A stretch of 64,000 nt of DNA from JAFAMB01 sp963775805 (GCA_963775805.1 CAVZKG010000004.1:124001-188000), one strand, 5' to 3'. Positions 28,201-36,943 are shown, numbered from the stretch's first letter. Notes: generated by a model not told the origin, from the letters alone. Numbers and translations are program-made.

Positions 28201-28549
28201 TCTGCGAAGCGTTAATCGCGGACTGCACCTCCTCCTCGGCCACGTCGATATTCAGGCTGAGATTGAACTGTAAGACGACCACGGAGGTGGCGCCCGAGCT
28301 GGAGGAGGTCATCTGGTTCAACCCTGGCATCTGCCCAAATTGTCGCTCCAGAGGCGCTGTGACTGTCGTTGCAACGACCTCGGGACTTGCACCCGGATAA
28401 AAGGTGACGACCTGGATAGTCGGATAATCGACTTCCGGCAGTGCTGACACCGGGAGTTGAGTGTAAGCGACAAGACCGACCAGGAAGATCGCGGCCATCA
28501 GCAGAGAAGTCGCTACTGGCCGTAAGATAAATGGGCTGGACGGACTCAT
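25235..28549 (-). CDS. mdtB: RND efflux transporter, MdtB-like, with a low-complexity insertion
   Basis: 1104 residues, about 70 longer than its partner. RND features are intact (FILRPVATSLLMAAIFLVG at the start; STGFVVDDAIVMIENITRF; GLVLLLGIVKKNGIMIVDFA). The extra length is a Ser/Ala/Thr/Gly-rich stretch encoded at about 26010-26240, in the periplasmic porter/docking region, where the MdtC-like partner has only a short loop. The gene overlaps mdtA (28546-28549) and mdtC (25235-25238) by ATGA, so translation of the three is coupled. Confidence 0.92.
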   Translation of the reverse strand: MSPSSPFILRPVATSLLMAAIFLVGLVAYTQLPVSALPEVDYPTIQVVTFYPGASPEVVATTVTAPLERQFGQMPGLNQMTSSSSGATSVVVLQFNLSLNIDVAEEEVQSAINASQSLLPANLPAPPIYSKTNPADAPVLTMAVTSKSMPLSQVEDLVDTRLAPKIAQLSGVGLVSISGGQKPAVRIQANPTALLSYGVNLEDLRTALTQTSVNAAKGNFDGPRQDFQIDANDQLVTSKDYRNVVVAYRNGAPVMLTDVARVVDGVENSQQAAWMNETPAVILNIQRQPGANTISVVKSIKQLLPQLKASLPASIQVTTLTDLTTAINASVADVEFELLLTIVLVVLVIFLFLRNLLATIIPSVAVPLSLIGTFAAMYALGYSLDNLSLMALTISTGFVVDDAIVMIENITRFIEEGETPMAAALKGAEQIGFTILSLTVSLIAVLIPLLFMGDVVGRLFREFAVTLAVTIVISAVVSLTLTPMMTARIVRHNPKEKQGRLYRASERVFESMIAFYGRTLKFVLEHQVITLLVAVATLMLTVYLYIIIPKGFFPVQDTGVIQGISQAPPTIGSKAMAEKQQELAKLILQDPAVESLSSFIGADGTNTTINSGRMSINLKPLEVRKISASDVIQRLNSKLEQVQGIHLFMAPVQNITVDDRVSRAQFQYTLEDPDANELDDWTNRFVDRLQKLPELEGVATDQQPGGLAVHLAIDRVTASRLGIAPTTIDNTLYDAFGQRQINTMYTQVNQYHVLLEVEPYFKLDPSKLSQLYILANASSGATGTAASTSFSASGSSSAGSNALTGSALYTPAANTLAPPSNALSAKVASTGAGSAGSTSSSIQNQIPLSAFTHFKSISEPLSINHQGQFPAITVSFNLAENSSLGDAISAVEKTQQDMHMPASIQAGFQGTAASFQASLTNEPLLILAALVTVYIVLGVLYENFIHPITILSTLPSACVGALIALILFHEDLSVVAIIGLVLLLGIVKKNGIMIVDFALQAQREEGKDATEAAYQACLLRFRPIMMTTMAALLAGVPLAFGSGIGSELRRPLGISMVGGLLFSQVLTLYTTPVIYIFFDNLSRRFSRNSISPESGSELDHAAPV

Positions 28550-29763
28550 GATCCCTTGCCACCCTGCTTTTGAGGCACAGGTGGTTTACCGCCTGGAGCA
28601 AGAGTGATCTTCGCGTTGTCCTGTAATTTGTCGAAACTGCTGTTCGCAACGACGTCGCCTGGATTGATGCCATCCACCTGTGTGAATCCGCCGTCGGTTA
28701 CCCCCGTCTTGACGTTGCGCAAATGGACAACGTTATCCTGAACCACGTACACAAACGACGTTTGACCATTTTGCTGCACCGTTGCCGATGGAACCAGTGT
28801 CACACCGTCCAGCGTCTGTACTAACAGCCGCGTATTGACAAACTGGTTGGGGAACAATGCGAGATCATCATTATTAAAGATTGAGCGCACCTTCACCGTC
28901 CCGGTAGTCGTATCAATCTGATTGTCCAGAGCCAGCAACTCGCCGCTCGCCAATTTCTTCTGGCCCGAGCGATCGAAGACGTCGACGGCGAGCTTGGCGT
29001 TCTTGTGAAGCTGGGCTAGAACTCCGTCCAGGCTGTCCTCCGGTATCGTGAAAATCACGGTGATCGGTTGGATTTGCGTGATCACCACGAGCGGATTTGT
29101 GCTGGTGCTAGTACCCGCCGTTACCAGATTGCCCGGATCAACTAGCCGCAGGCCAACGCGACCCGCAATAGGAGAGGTGATATGACAGTATTCAACCTGA
29201 AGCTGGTCAAACTGCACAGTTCCCTGATCATTTTTCACAGTCCCTTCATCCTGGAGCACCAATTTCTCCTGATCATCCAGGATCTGCTTGGCAACGGCGT
29301 TGCGGGCCCATGCGGCCTGGTAGCGTTCGAGGTCCATCTTTGCCTGTCCCAACAAATTCTCGTCTCTTTCGAGAGCCCCCTGCGCCTGCAAAAGGTTCGC
29401 GACGTACTGGCGATCGTCGATGTCGGTCAGCGGATCTCCCTTCTTGACGATCTGGCCCTCTTGGTATTGGACGGTAAAGACGACTCCAGTCACTTGACTA
29501 AAGATGGATGCCGTATAGACCGGAGTCACCGTACCGATCGCCTCGAGGTAGACCCCAATGTTTCCCTTTTTAGCTGTGGCAGTCGTTACCGTGACCGGCA
29601 CTACGACCCGCGGTTTAGCCTCTTGCTGATGGTTGAGAACGAGATAAAACACACCCGCAAAGAGTACGAGCACTGCGATCCAGATGAACGCACGCAACAC
29701 GCGACTCCGTTTTCGACCCTGAGGGCGAACGGTTTTAGCTTTGATGTCAGTTACAGTTTCGAT
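28546..29763 (-). CDS. mdtA: RND periplasmic adaptor (membrane fusion protein), MdtA-like
   Basis: An HlyD-type adaptor with an N-terminal membrane anchor (FIWIAVLVLFAGVFYLVLN), lipoyl halves (EAIGTVTPVYTASIFSQVTG; SPIAGRVGLRLVDPGNLV) and an alpha-hairpin. It links the inner-membrane pump with the NodT-like duct. The first canonical start is a GTG at 29700 (GGAG 4 nt upstream), giving 384 residues. The frame stays open 21 codons further and reads as a plausible cytoplasmic tail (ETVTDIKAKTVRPQGRKRSR) beginning at an ATC at 29763 with GAGGAG 8 nt upstream. I list the longer form but cannot decide. Confidence 0.85.
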   Translation of the reverse strand: METVTDIKAKTVRPQGRKRSRVLRAFIWIAVLVLFAGVFYLVLNHQQEAKPRVVVPVTVTTATAKKGNIGVYLEAIGTVTPVYTASIFSQVTGVVFTVQYQEGQIVKKGDPLTDIDDRQYVANLLQAQGALERDENLLGQAKMDLERYQAAWARNAVAKQILDDQEKLVLQDEGTVKNDQGTVQFDQLQVEYCHITSPIAGRVGLRLVDPGNLVTAGTSTSTNPLVVITQIQPITVIFTIPEDSLDGVLAQLHKNAKLAVDVFDRSGQKKLASGELLALDNQIDTTTGTVKVRSIFNNDDLALFPNQFVNTRLLVQTLDGVTLVPSATVQQNGQTSFVYVVQDNVVHLRNVKTGVTDGGFTQVDGINPGDVVANSSFDKLQDNAKITLAPGGKPPVPQKQGGKGS

Positions 29764-29891
29764 GGCGAAAACTCCTCAGTGTTCTTGTTGCATTCAACGG
29801 TCCAAATCCAACGTCTCTGAAACAGTAAACAGGCAAAGTGCATTGTAGAAAGCTGCTTTTTGCAATAACACAGAGATGTTCTTTTGCGTTG

Positions 29892-29901
29892 TTCCTAGGA
29901 A
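29892..29901. promoter_or_regulatory. Palindrome upstream of the mdtABC operon
   Basis: TTCCTAGGAA is a perfect 10-bp palindrome (wider imperfect TGTTCCTAGGAAACA) about 130 bp before mdtA. It could be an operator, but no regulator gene is adjacent. Speculative. Confidence 0.2.
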
Positions 29902-30043
29902 ACATTTTTCGATATAACGCATATATCATCTTCCGGGCCACGACGGTTTGGCCTCTCCTTTTCGTATCCGTGGCCGTTTAAGGACGTATCCAGCTCTCAG
30001 CGTTCCGAAAAATCGGGGCAGCCGGTGCCTCGACGGCAATTCA

Positions 30044-30199
30044 CTACAGATGGAAGACGCCAACTAAGCCTATAATGATCAAGTAGATCGCTACAATAAA
30101 GTTGAGAAGACGCGGCATGATCAAAATTAGCAGACCGGCGATCAGAGAAATTAAGGGTGAAAGGGAAATCCCGACAAAGGACGTTAACGCGATAAACAT
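30044..30199 (-). CDS. DUF3096-type membrane micro-protein
   Basis: 51 residues. It begins MFIALTSFVGISLSPLISLI and continues with AGLLILIMPRLLNFIVAIYL, a two-helix hydrophobic hairpin matching the DUF3096 pattern as I remember it. GGAG lies 8 nt before the ATG. It is on the same strand as mdtA, 280 bp upstream. Function of the family is unknown. Confidence 0.75.
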   Translation of the reverse strand: MFIALTSFVGISLSPLISLIAGLLILIMPRLLNFIVAIYLIIIGLVGVFHL

Positions 30200-30308
30200 G
30201 AATTAATCTCCAAGTAGGACTGTTTCGGTCTCCATAGCTGAAGGGACCCCCTGTATCAAGGATGGGCGCCACCGTCATTGCGAGTGTTTCCCGGCCGCCT
30301 TCAAATAT

Positions 30309-30338
30309 GAGACGTATATGACTTATACGACGTATACA
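30309..30338 (+). repeat. 9-bp tandem repeat cluster (unit GACNTATAN)
   Basis: Three contiguous units GACGTATAT, GACTTATAC and GACGTATAC, then a decayed ACGCC. Third member of the family at 13851 and 17651. It lies about 55 bp before the GH38 gene. Confidence 0.65.
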
Positions 30339-30394
30339 CGCCGCATGGCCGTTTGTGGTAGCGCCAATCGCAGCCCGCGGGTAAGTCTATTTCC

Positions 30395-33300
30395 GTGGAA
30401 AATTCTCGTGATCCGCTCCAACAGTCGTTAGCCCGTCTTTCCAATCGACTCTTTGAACTCAGCGCGTGGCGGGATCGCGAAATCATCAGCCTGGACCAGG
30501 GTGAATTTCGAGCTCGACCAGAGGCTTCCCACGTCTCGATCTGTCCAGGTGAGGATTGGCCTGTCTTGGAAAAGCAGGTTGAAATCCGTTTCTCGGGATT
30601 GGTGCCCGGCGGTTGGACTGGTCTTCCAGTCCATTGCCGGTTTCACCTGGGAGGAGAGGCGCTCCTGTTCGCAAACGATCAAGCCATCGGCGGCTTGAAC
30701 TCATTCCAGAGCGAGCATCTGGTTTGCAAGAGCGCAAACGGAGGGGAATCGCTTCATTTTCGGGCGGAAGTAGTGCCACATTGCTTGTTCGGCACGCCGG
30801 TCAAAAACCCAAAAATCGAATCGGCATGCATCCTGGTACCTGATGACGACGTTCGCTCTCTATACGAAGATGCGGCTGCTGCCTTGGACGCTGCCCGATT
30901 TCATGAGTCAAACGGCCGAAAGCCAATTGCGGCATCGCTTGTCGAGGCGATCCATGAGGCGTTTTCCGGAATCACACTACCTCGAGGCGATACGGAGGAA
31001 TACCTGGCCAGGATCGCAGCGGTATCCCAAGGCCGTGCAAGTGGAAGCTATTATGAGAACCGGGAGAGCCTGGAATCGCTCTGGGAAAATTGGACATTTC
31101 GCTCATCGACCGACACGTTAAGGACCGGAGATCGCAATGCACTTCGCGACGCAAGAACCCGACTGATTCGTCGTATCGAATCGATCCGGGCAAAATTCCA
31201 ACCCGAAGGCGGCGTCTGGCTGACCGGTCATGCTCATATCGATTTGGCTTGGCTTTGGCCCCTGGAAGAGACCAAACGCAAAGCACAGAGAACTTTTCAA
31301 AATGTCGTTGGTTTGATGAGCCGCTATCCTGAATTCCGGTTCAACCAATCGAGCGCACAACTTTATGCATGGATCGAAGAAAGCAATCCCTCGTTGTTTG
31401 AGGTGATCAGGGAGCGAGTTCGCGATGGTTCCTGGGAAATCCTGGGAGGGATGTGGGTCGAACCCGACGGAAACCTGCCATCAGGCGAGTCCTGGGTGCG
31501 TCAGTTGTTGTTTGGGCAGCGGTACTTCGAAACTCGATTCGAAAAACGAGCGAAAGTTGCCTGGATCCCGGACTCGTTCGGGTTCGCGGGAAATCTTCCG
31601 CAGCTTCTGCAGTCCGCGGGAATACCCTTCTTTTTTACCCATAAATTGACGTGGAACGATCGGAATCCGTTCCCTTACGATCTCTACTGGTGGCAAGGCA
31701 TCGATGGTAGCCGTGTTTTGGCTCACAGCTTTAATAACCCGGAGAACGGTTATAACGGGAGGCTGACTGCTCGAGAGGTTGCAGAGACCTGGCAAAATTT
31801 TGGCGGGAAATCGAAACATGACTACACTCTGCTAGCATTCGGTTACGGTGACGGTGGTGGAGGTCCTAGCAGTGACATGCTAGAGCGTTTCGCCCGTTTG
31901 CGGGAATTTCCGGGATTGCCCCGCCTGAAGATGGGACGAGTGACGGAGTTTTACGAAGGCGTTTCAACGGAATCCCTACCCGCTTGGGTCGGTGAGCAAT
32001 ACCTCGAGTATCACCGCGCGACTTTCACGACACAGGGCAAAATAAAGTCACTTCATCGGAATCTGGAACATAGGCTGATCGAATCGGAAACAGCGGCGAC
32101 GCTTGCCTGTTTAATCCGCGAATCAATCTATCCGAAAGAAGCGCTCGATCGCATTTGGAAGGTACTGCTTCTCAATGAATTTCATGACATTCTGCCTGGA
32201 TCGAGTGTGCACTCCGTTTATGAGACGGCGCACGCGCAGTTAACAGCGGCTGTCGCGGAGTCGATCCAACTTCAAGGAACCACTCTTGGAGGCAACGCTG
32301 TCGGTCCCAATTTGTCGGGGTCGATCTGGAACCTTGATATTTACGATCGGACGCTGGTTGTCGACATGCCGGCCGACACAGACGTCGATGTCATCGGAAT
32401 TGCGTGCGACCGGCATGAAGCGCAGATCCAGCGAATCGCTGGGAACCGGATTCTGGTGATGGCAGATGACGTTATCGTGCCGGCACTCGGAGCCGTCCCT
32501 TTAAGCCTTTCTTCAGGGGCAGCAAAACCAATAGTTTCTCAAATTTCGGCAAGTGCTGACTTGATCGAAAACGAATACCTCCGCATCAGCGTGAGGGAAG
32601 ACGGCACACTTCTTTCGATTTATGACAAGGAATGGCGGAGAGAAGTGCTCAGTGATCGCGGGAATCAGCTTTGGTTGTACACCGACATTCCTCGCCAGTT
32701 CGACGCCTGGGATATGGATGCTTCGTACATGGACGAAGGCATTGAATTGGTTGCAGCCTCCCCCTCAGTGGTGATCGAACAAGGTCCGGTGCGCGTCGCA
32801 TTACAGGTCAGTCGCACGTATGAAGGGATCGAGATTGTTCAGACCTACCGGCTCAGAAGGCATTCCCGTGTGCTTGAGATTCATAATGCCATCCATTGGT
32901 GCGGACGGAGAAGGCTCTTGCGTGCCCTCTTTCCGCTGGCCGTGCAGACACACGAGATGTGGGCGGAAACCGCCTTTGGAGCTGTCGGGCGATCCAATCA
33001 TCGTAACACGCCATGGGACCAGGCCAGATTCGAGGTGCCGGCTCATCGCTGGGTCGATCTCAGCGAACCAGACTACGGGGTTAGTCTCCTCAATAATGGC
33101 AAGTACGGACACAGCGCGCATGGGGGATTGTTAGGCATTAGTCTGCTTCGATCCCCGATATACCCGGATCCCTACGCCGATGAAGGCGATCACGAATTCC
33201 TTTACGCGATCTACCCACATTCCGGTACATGGCGGAATGGAACGGTTCGTGCCGCCAAAGAGATTCATACATCTCTTCGATATGTTGCAGGTGGGAGCGG

Positions 33301-33586
33301 TTCTTCATCACTATTCCGAATCACAGGAGGCGCTCTCGAGCTTGCCTGCCTGAAACGAGCAGAAGATTCCGACGCCGTGATTGTCCGACTATTCGAACCG
33401 CACGGCAATCGAAGCAATGCGTTACTTGTGTCTAGCCCGAAACTCGAGCGTGCAACGATCGTAAATATCTTGGAAGAGGAAGTGGAGGAACTTCCGATTA
33501 AGGATGGACGTGAGGTCCCAATCTCAGTGACACCGTTTCAGGTGATAACGCTCCGACTCAATATTGTGCAACCGTCCAAACGGTAG
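30395..33586 (+). CDS. GH38 alpha-mannosidase
   Basis: 1063 residues. GH38 enzymes hydrolyse alpha-mannosides with retention, using a bound zinc ion. The catalytic domain starts with TGHAHIDLAWLWPLEETKRK (277-296; His279 and Asp283 are the zinc-ligand positions). The nucleophile is Asp393 in WIPDSFGFAGNLPQLL. The second zinc region is LLNEFHDILPGSSVHSVYE (about 595-612). The C-terminal beta-sandwich ends the protein. No signal peptide, so it is presumably cytoplasmic and acts on imported manno-oligosaccharides (inference). The start at 30395 could not be checked against an SD site. Confidence 0.92.
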   Translation: MENSRDPLQQSLARLSNRLFELSAWRDREIISLDQGEFRARPEASHVSICPGEDWPVLEKQVEIRFSGLVPGGWTGLPVHCRFHLGGEALLFANDQAIGGLNSFQSEHLVCKSANGGESLHFRAEVVPHCLFGTPVKNPKIESACILVPDDDVRSLYEDAAAALDAARFHESNGRKPIAASLVEAIHEAFSGITLPRGDTEEYLARIAAVSQGRASGSYYENRESLESLWENWTFRSSTDTLRTGDRNALRDARTRLIRRIESIRAKFQPEGGVWLTGHAHIDLAWLWPLEETKRKAQRTFQNVVGLMSRYPEFRFNQSSAQLYAWIEESNPSLFEVIRERVRDGSWEILGGMWVEPDGNLPSGESWVRQLLFGQRYFETRFEKRAKVAWIPDSFGFAGNLPQLLQSAGIPFFFTHKLTWNDRNPFPYDLYWWQGIDGSRVLAHSFNNPENGYNGRLTAREVAETWQNFGGKSKHDYTLLAFGYGDGGGGPSSDMLERFARLREFPGLPRLKMGRVTEFYEGVSTESLPAWVGEQYLEYHRATFTTQGKIKSLHRNLEHRLIESETAATLACLIRESIYPKEALDRIWKVLLLNEFHDILPGSSVHSVYETAHAQLTAAVAESIQLQGTTLGGNAVGPNLSGSIWNLDIYDRTLVVDMPADTDVDVIGIACDRHEAQIQRIAGNRILVMADDVIVPALGAVPLSLSSGAAKPIVSQISASADLIENEYLRISVREDGTLLSIYDKEWRREVLSDRGNQLWLYTDIPRQFDAWDMDASYMDEGIELVAASPSVVIEQGPVRVALQVSRTYEGIEIVQTYRLRRHSRVLEIHNAIHWCGRRRLLRALFPLAVQTHEMWAETAFGAVGRSNHRNTPWDQARFEVPAHRWVDLSEPDYGVSLLNNGKYGHSAHGGLLGISLLRSPIYPDPYADEGDHEFLYAIYPHSGTWRNGTVRAAKEIHTSLRYVAGGSGSSSLFRITGGALELACLKRAEDSDAVIVRLFEPHGNRSNALLVSSPKLERATIVNILEEEVEELPIKDGREVPISVTPFQVITLRLNIVQPSKR

Positions 33587-33670
33587 CTACCAATTCTAAC
33601 GAAGTCTTCGCCGACACGCCGATACGCACACACGCCGACCCCGCATCCGTACGGTTGCGGCTTCTGACTT

Positions 33671-33916
33671 CTATAATTCTTCTCCGCCGCCCAGTTCCTC
33701 GTCATTCGCCGGCGTTGTGTCCTCGATTAGTTCAGCCGGGGATGGCCCCGGTGTGTCCGTTGCTTCCGTATCTTGGTACGGATCAAATGCTTTGTGGCCC
33801 CGACTGCCGGGTGTATCGGCCAATGGATCTGTTACGGCGCCGGTCATTTCTTCATCGTCGTCGAGAGGTTCTTCATCGGGTGATATATTTTGGTCATTCA
33901 TGTCTACAGTTCGCAT
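33671..33916 (-). CDS. Small acidic hypothetical protein
   Basis: 81 residues, very rich in Asp, Glu, Pro and Thr (EEPLDDDEEMTGAVTDPLAD, then HKAFDPYQDTEATDTPGPSP). It has no hydrophobic segment and looks intrinsically disordered. I do not recognise a family. A second ATG at codon 6 is possible. It is divergent from the YciE-like gene; such acidic proteins are sometimes stress-related, but nothing here shows that. Confidence 0.5.
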   Translation of the reverse strand: MRTVDMNDQNISPDEEPLDDDEEMTGAVTDPLADTPGSRGHKAFDPYQDTEATDTPGPSPAELIEDTTPANDEELGGGEEL

Positions 33917-34007
33917 AAAATGGTTTGCAGGGTCTTAACCTGAAGGCTCTATCAGCAACGATAGTCAATGAGTCCAGTGAGTTCCTGTTGAACGAACTGT
34001 CGGCAAT

Positions 34008-34499
34008 ATGGAATTAAGCACTCTTGAGGATCTCTATATTCATGAGTTGAAAGATCTACACAGCGCGGAGCGGCAACTCATCAAAGCATTGCCAAAGATG
34101 GCAAAGGCGGCCCATAACAAGGAGCTGGCGGCTGGTTTTCAAGAACATCTTGAACAGACCAAGTTACACGCCGAGCGGCTTGAGCGGATACTGGCTTCCC
34201 ACAAACAGACAACGCGAGGCCCAAAATGCAAGGCAATGGAGGGTCTCGTTGCCGAAGGATCTGAAATGATCGAAGAAGAGGCCGATGCCGAGGTTAAAGA
34301 TGCCGGATTGATCGCGGCGGCCCAGCGCGTGGAGCATTACGAAATGGCCGGTTATGGAACTGCTCGTACGTATGCCGAGTTGTTGCGGGATCAGGAAGGA
34401 ACAAAACTTCTACAAGCCACTTTTGAAGAAGAGAAGCAGACGGACCAAAAGCTTACCAAGCTTGCAACCTCCGCAATCAATGTTGCTGCTCTAAAGTAG
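34008..34499 (+). CDS. DUF892 ferritin-like YciE/YciF-family protein
   Basis: 163 residues, all helical. It opens with LEDLYIHELKDLHSAERQLI and carries ferritin-like Glu/His positions (HLEQTKLHAERL; RVEHYEMAGYGTARTYAELL). YciE/YciF proteins are stress-induced four-helix proteins with a possible di-metal site; their reaction is unknown. Length matches the family. It stands alone between the acidic protein and the kinase-fold gene. Confidence 0.88.
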   Translation: MELSTLEDLYIHELKDLHSAERQLIKALPKMAKAAHNKELAAGFQEHLEQTKLHAERLERILASHKQTTRGPKCKAMEGLVAEGSEMIEEEADAEVKDAGLIAAAQRVEHYEMAGYGTARTYAELLRDQEGTKLLQATFEEEKQTDQKLTKLATSAINVAALK

Positions 34500-34625
34500 T
34501 TTGTTACGGAGCAGCGTTCATGTTCGATGAAAGCTACTATCGGCCGTGAGTCCCGTGTCATGACGCGGTTGACAAGGCTGCAGAGTGCTGCCGGACGATC
34601 AGCTTTTTCTACACGAACTCGATGG

Positions 34626-35531
34626 TCAGTGACGCATGTCGCTCTCCATCGCCTCCTGGTTCGAACGATACTCGACAGGGCTTAGCGCGCTGCTCAACGC
34701 TTCAACCCGTTCGGTCATCTCTTTCCAGTCTAGATAATGTGTCCGAAGTTTCCACCAGACCGCGGCCCAGCCCTTGGGAATATTTAAGCGCCTTCTAACT
34801 TCGGCAGTCACCATGGGCATGTCATAGGCGTTCATAAATCCGACTGCAAAATGCAACCATTGTTCGGTGGACACGCGCCCCATAAGGTCCTGCAGGAACA
34901 CGATCAGATCGTCCGCATGCCGCTCGAGGGCAGATAACGATTTATGATGAATTAGCTCAAAATCGATCAGTCGCACCCGATCACCGTCTGCGTCATAGAT
35001 CAGATTGTCGAGATGGGGATCGCTGTGGGACCAATAGTCACGGAATTCGGCGCACCAGAGTCCATGTGCGCGACGCATTTCTCTGGCCGCAGCTTCAATC
35101 TCCCGAATACTGAGCGCACCGCGATTAATATAATCCAGCAGGCTTTTGCCTTGGACCTGGTCCACACAGACGGTTCGTCGACCCTCTGGGAAAACGCAAA
35201 AACTCCGGTCATAAAGCAGGCGAAAACAGGAGATCTCCCACGATTGCCACTTCCGGAGGTTTATCCATAGGTGTATCGGTGCACGCGCAAGAAAGAAAAA
35301 CAGATTCGCCAGGATTGAGACCAGCCCGCTGCCTGGCCGTCGCCGTTTTATCCACATCTTCCGTGTCCCGCGGTACTCGAGATTAATCGCGTTGATCTTG
35401 ATCGATTCGATGGCTGTGCTCAGAGCTTTCGCAAAGCAGGATGCTCGAAGGTTTTCAATTAACCTTTGCCCATACGAGGAAGCCCTGAATCTCAGCGCAG
35501 AAAGTCGCGGCTTCTTGCCCGGTTCCCACAT
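34626..35531 (-). CDS. Kinase-fold protein (LPS-kinase/RIO-like)
   Basis: 301 residues. The catalytic-loop motif is WSHSDPHLDNLIYDADGD and the metal-binding motif VRLIDFELIH, as in Kdo/heptose kinases and RIO-like phosphotransferases. A hydrophobic stretch (VSILANLFFFLARAPIHLWI) precedes the kinase core and may attach it to the membrane. The nucleotide-binding Lys is not obvious. It lies 104 bp downstream of the HpnL-like gene on the same strand, which suggests a shared role in envelope lipid or glycolipid metabolism. Substrate not assigned. Confidence 0.7.
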   Translation of the reverse strand: MWEPGKKPRLSALRFRASSYGQRLIENLRASCFAKALSTAIESIKINAINLEYRGTRKMWIKRRRPGSGLVSILANLFFFLARAPIHLWINLRKWQSWEISCFRLLYDRSFCVFPEGRRTVCVDQVQGKSLLDYINRGALSIREIEAAAREMRRAHGLWCAEFRDYWSHSDPHLDNLIYDADGDRVRLIDFELIHHKSLSALERHADDLIVFLQDLMGRVSTEQWLHFAVGFMNAYDMPMVTAEVRRRLNIPKGWAAVWWKLRTHYLDWKEMTERVEALSSALSPVEYRSNQEAMESDMRH

Positions 35532-35635
35532 TGAATATCTGTAACTGATCTTGTAGCGCTTGTCTACAGGCCAAGGATCTAAGTGCCTTCGGGGGATTAT
35601 TTGGCATTGTAGCCCGGGCGCGGGTAGCGCTCGGT

Positions 35636-36631
35636 TCAGCGATCTTTTGACTTGGCCAGCCGGATAGCCTCGATAATTTGCCAGCTGATCAGTGCAGGTA
35701 TTCCAACAACAAGCTCGCGCACCCGTCGGATGAGCGAAAGCGCAAGAGCGATTTCACCCGGTATCCCTAGGAAACTGCCGACTAGAATGTACCCGCCTTC
35801 TTGCACGCCGAATGCCCCGGGAACCAAAAACGCTAACCCACGGATCGCTTGCGCCGCGCTCTCAAGGATCAGCGCGGCTGTAAAACTCGTACGAATTCCC
35901 AAAGCAAAGAGGGCCAGCCAAATTTCGCCGGAAGCTATTAGCCACGAAAATACCCAGAAAAAAAGGCATCCTGCTACACCGCCACGCCTCGCATAGAGAA
36001 GCATGATCGTTTGGTCAAACGATTCACCGCTCGCAACCAGGGCGCTCCAGTCGGATGACCGACTGATTCTGGATGCCAATAGGGCGCTCCAACGAAACAT
36101 TCCAAACCGTTGCACAGCATAGAATCCGAGTACGGCCAAACTACCTGCAACCACGGTCGCGATTGCAGGTTGAACCAAGTCATGTCGGCCAGTGGTTGCG
36201 ATCAGCAGGACGCACGCTGTCACGATGAGAATGACTTTCGTAGCAACTCCAACGGTGACATCGACTATCATTGCGGCGATACCGATCTTCAGAGGAGCGC
36301 CCCAGGTCGCGGCCATTCGGGTCATGATGATATCCCCTCCGACACGACCCATTGGGAGCAGGTTGTTAATCGATTCACCAATCCAGTGCAAAAGAAAGCA
36401 CTTTGGCAGTGAGACTCTGGACTCCCGAGGGAACAGCACCGCCCAACCCGAAGCATCGCTCAGGGTTTGCAGAAGATGAAACAGAAACACAACAAGTAAC
36501 CCCCAACCCGCCCGGGCAATTGCCAGACCAACCTGGCTAACCCCTTCTCGGATCAACAGCAGCGTGAAAAGCCCAATACCCCCGAGACCGAGGATGTAAA
36601 CTATCGGTTTGATCGTCCGCAGATGATTCAC
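35636..36631 (-). CDS. HpnL/lysylphosphatidylglycerol-synthase-type membrane protein
   Basis: 331 residues with about eight membrane segments of the UPF0104/AglD2 type (GESINNLLPMGRVGGDIIMT; then LVPGAFGVQEGGYILVGSFL, a hallmark of the group). Such proteins are lipid flippase or transferase membrane domains; HpnL homologues are linked to hopanoid transport. No hopanoid gene is visible here. Two small hairpins sit before the start codon (around 36643-36672). It probably forms an operon with the kinase-fold gene. Confidence 0.78.
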   Translation of the reverse strand: MNHLRTIKPIVYILGLGGIGLFTLLLIREGVSQVGLAIARAGWGLLVVFLFHLLQTLSDASGWAVLFPRESRVSLPKCFLLHWIGESINNLLPMGRVGGDIIMTRMAATWGAPLKIGIAAMIVDVTVGVATKVILIVTACVLLIATTGRHDLVQPAIATVVAGSLAVLGFYAVQRFGMFRWSALLASRISRSSDWSALVASGESFDQTIMLLYARRGGVAGCLFFWVFSWLIASGEIWLALFALGIRTSFTAALILESAAQAIRGLAFLVPGAFGVQEGGYILVGSFLGIPGEIALALSLIRRVRELVVGIPALISWQIIEAIRLAKSKDR

Positions 36632-36653
36632 AGGTTATAAGTGCCGGTAAACC

Positions 36654-36672
36654 GGTCTGCCGCGAGCAGACC
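36654..36672 (-). promoter_or_regulatory. Small hairpin upstream of the HpnL-like gene
   Basis: GGTCTGC (36654-36660) pairs perfectly with GCAGACC (36666-36672) around CGCGA, about 20 bp before the start codon. The remainder of 36632-36943 holds nothing I recognise. Confidence 0.2.
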
Positions 36673-36943
36673 AGGAGGGCCCGTTTCCAACTTTGACTTG
36701 CCCATGTCTATTTTCTAGGCCTGTCGGAGCTGGTGTGGGGCTGAGGTTGCGATTCTCTGAGGTATTACCGGTCACGGGATCTCTTTACGCGTTTACTCTG
36801 TCGGTTGGCAAGAAGGTCGGAATATCCTCTCTTGCACTTACTCGCCGATCTATACTCTGCAGTCGTTGAGGAATGCGCTCGCTCGTCGAAAGGGAAACTG
36901 GTTGAAACATCCGGGCCAACCTCGATAGAAATACGATTGAGCT

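Noticed and set aside
29997..30278. 93-codon minus-strand frame overlapping the DUF3096 gene
   Set aside because: A different frame of the same DNA gives a coherent two-helix membrane protein with a good ribosome site; this one does not.
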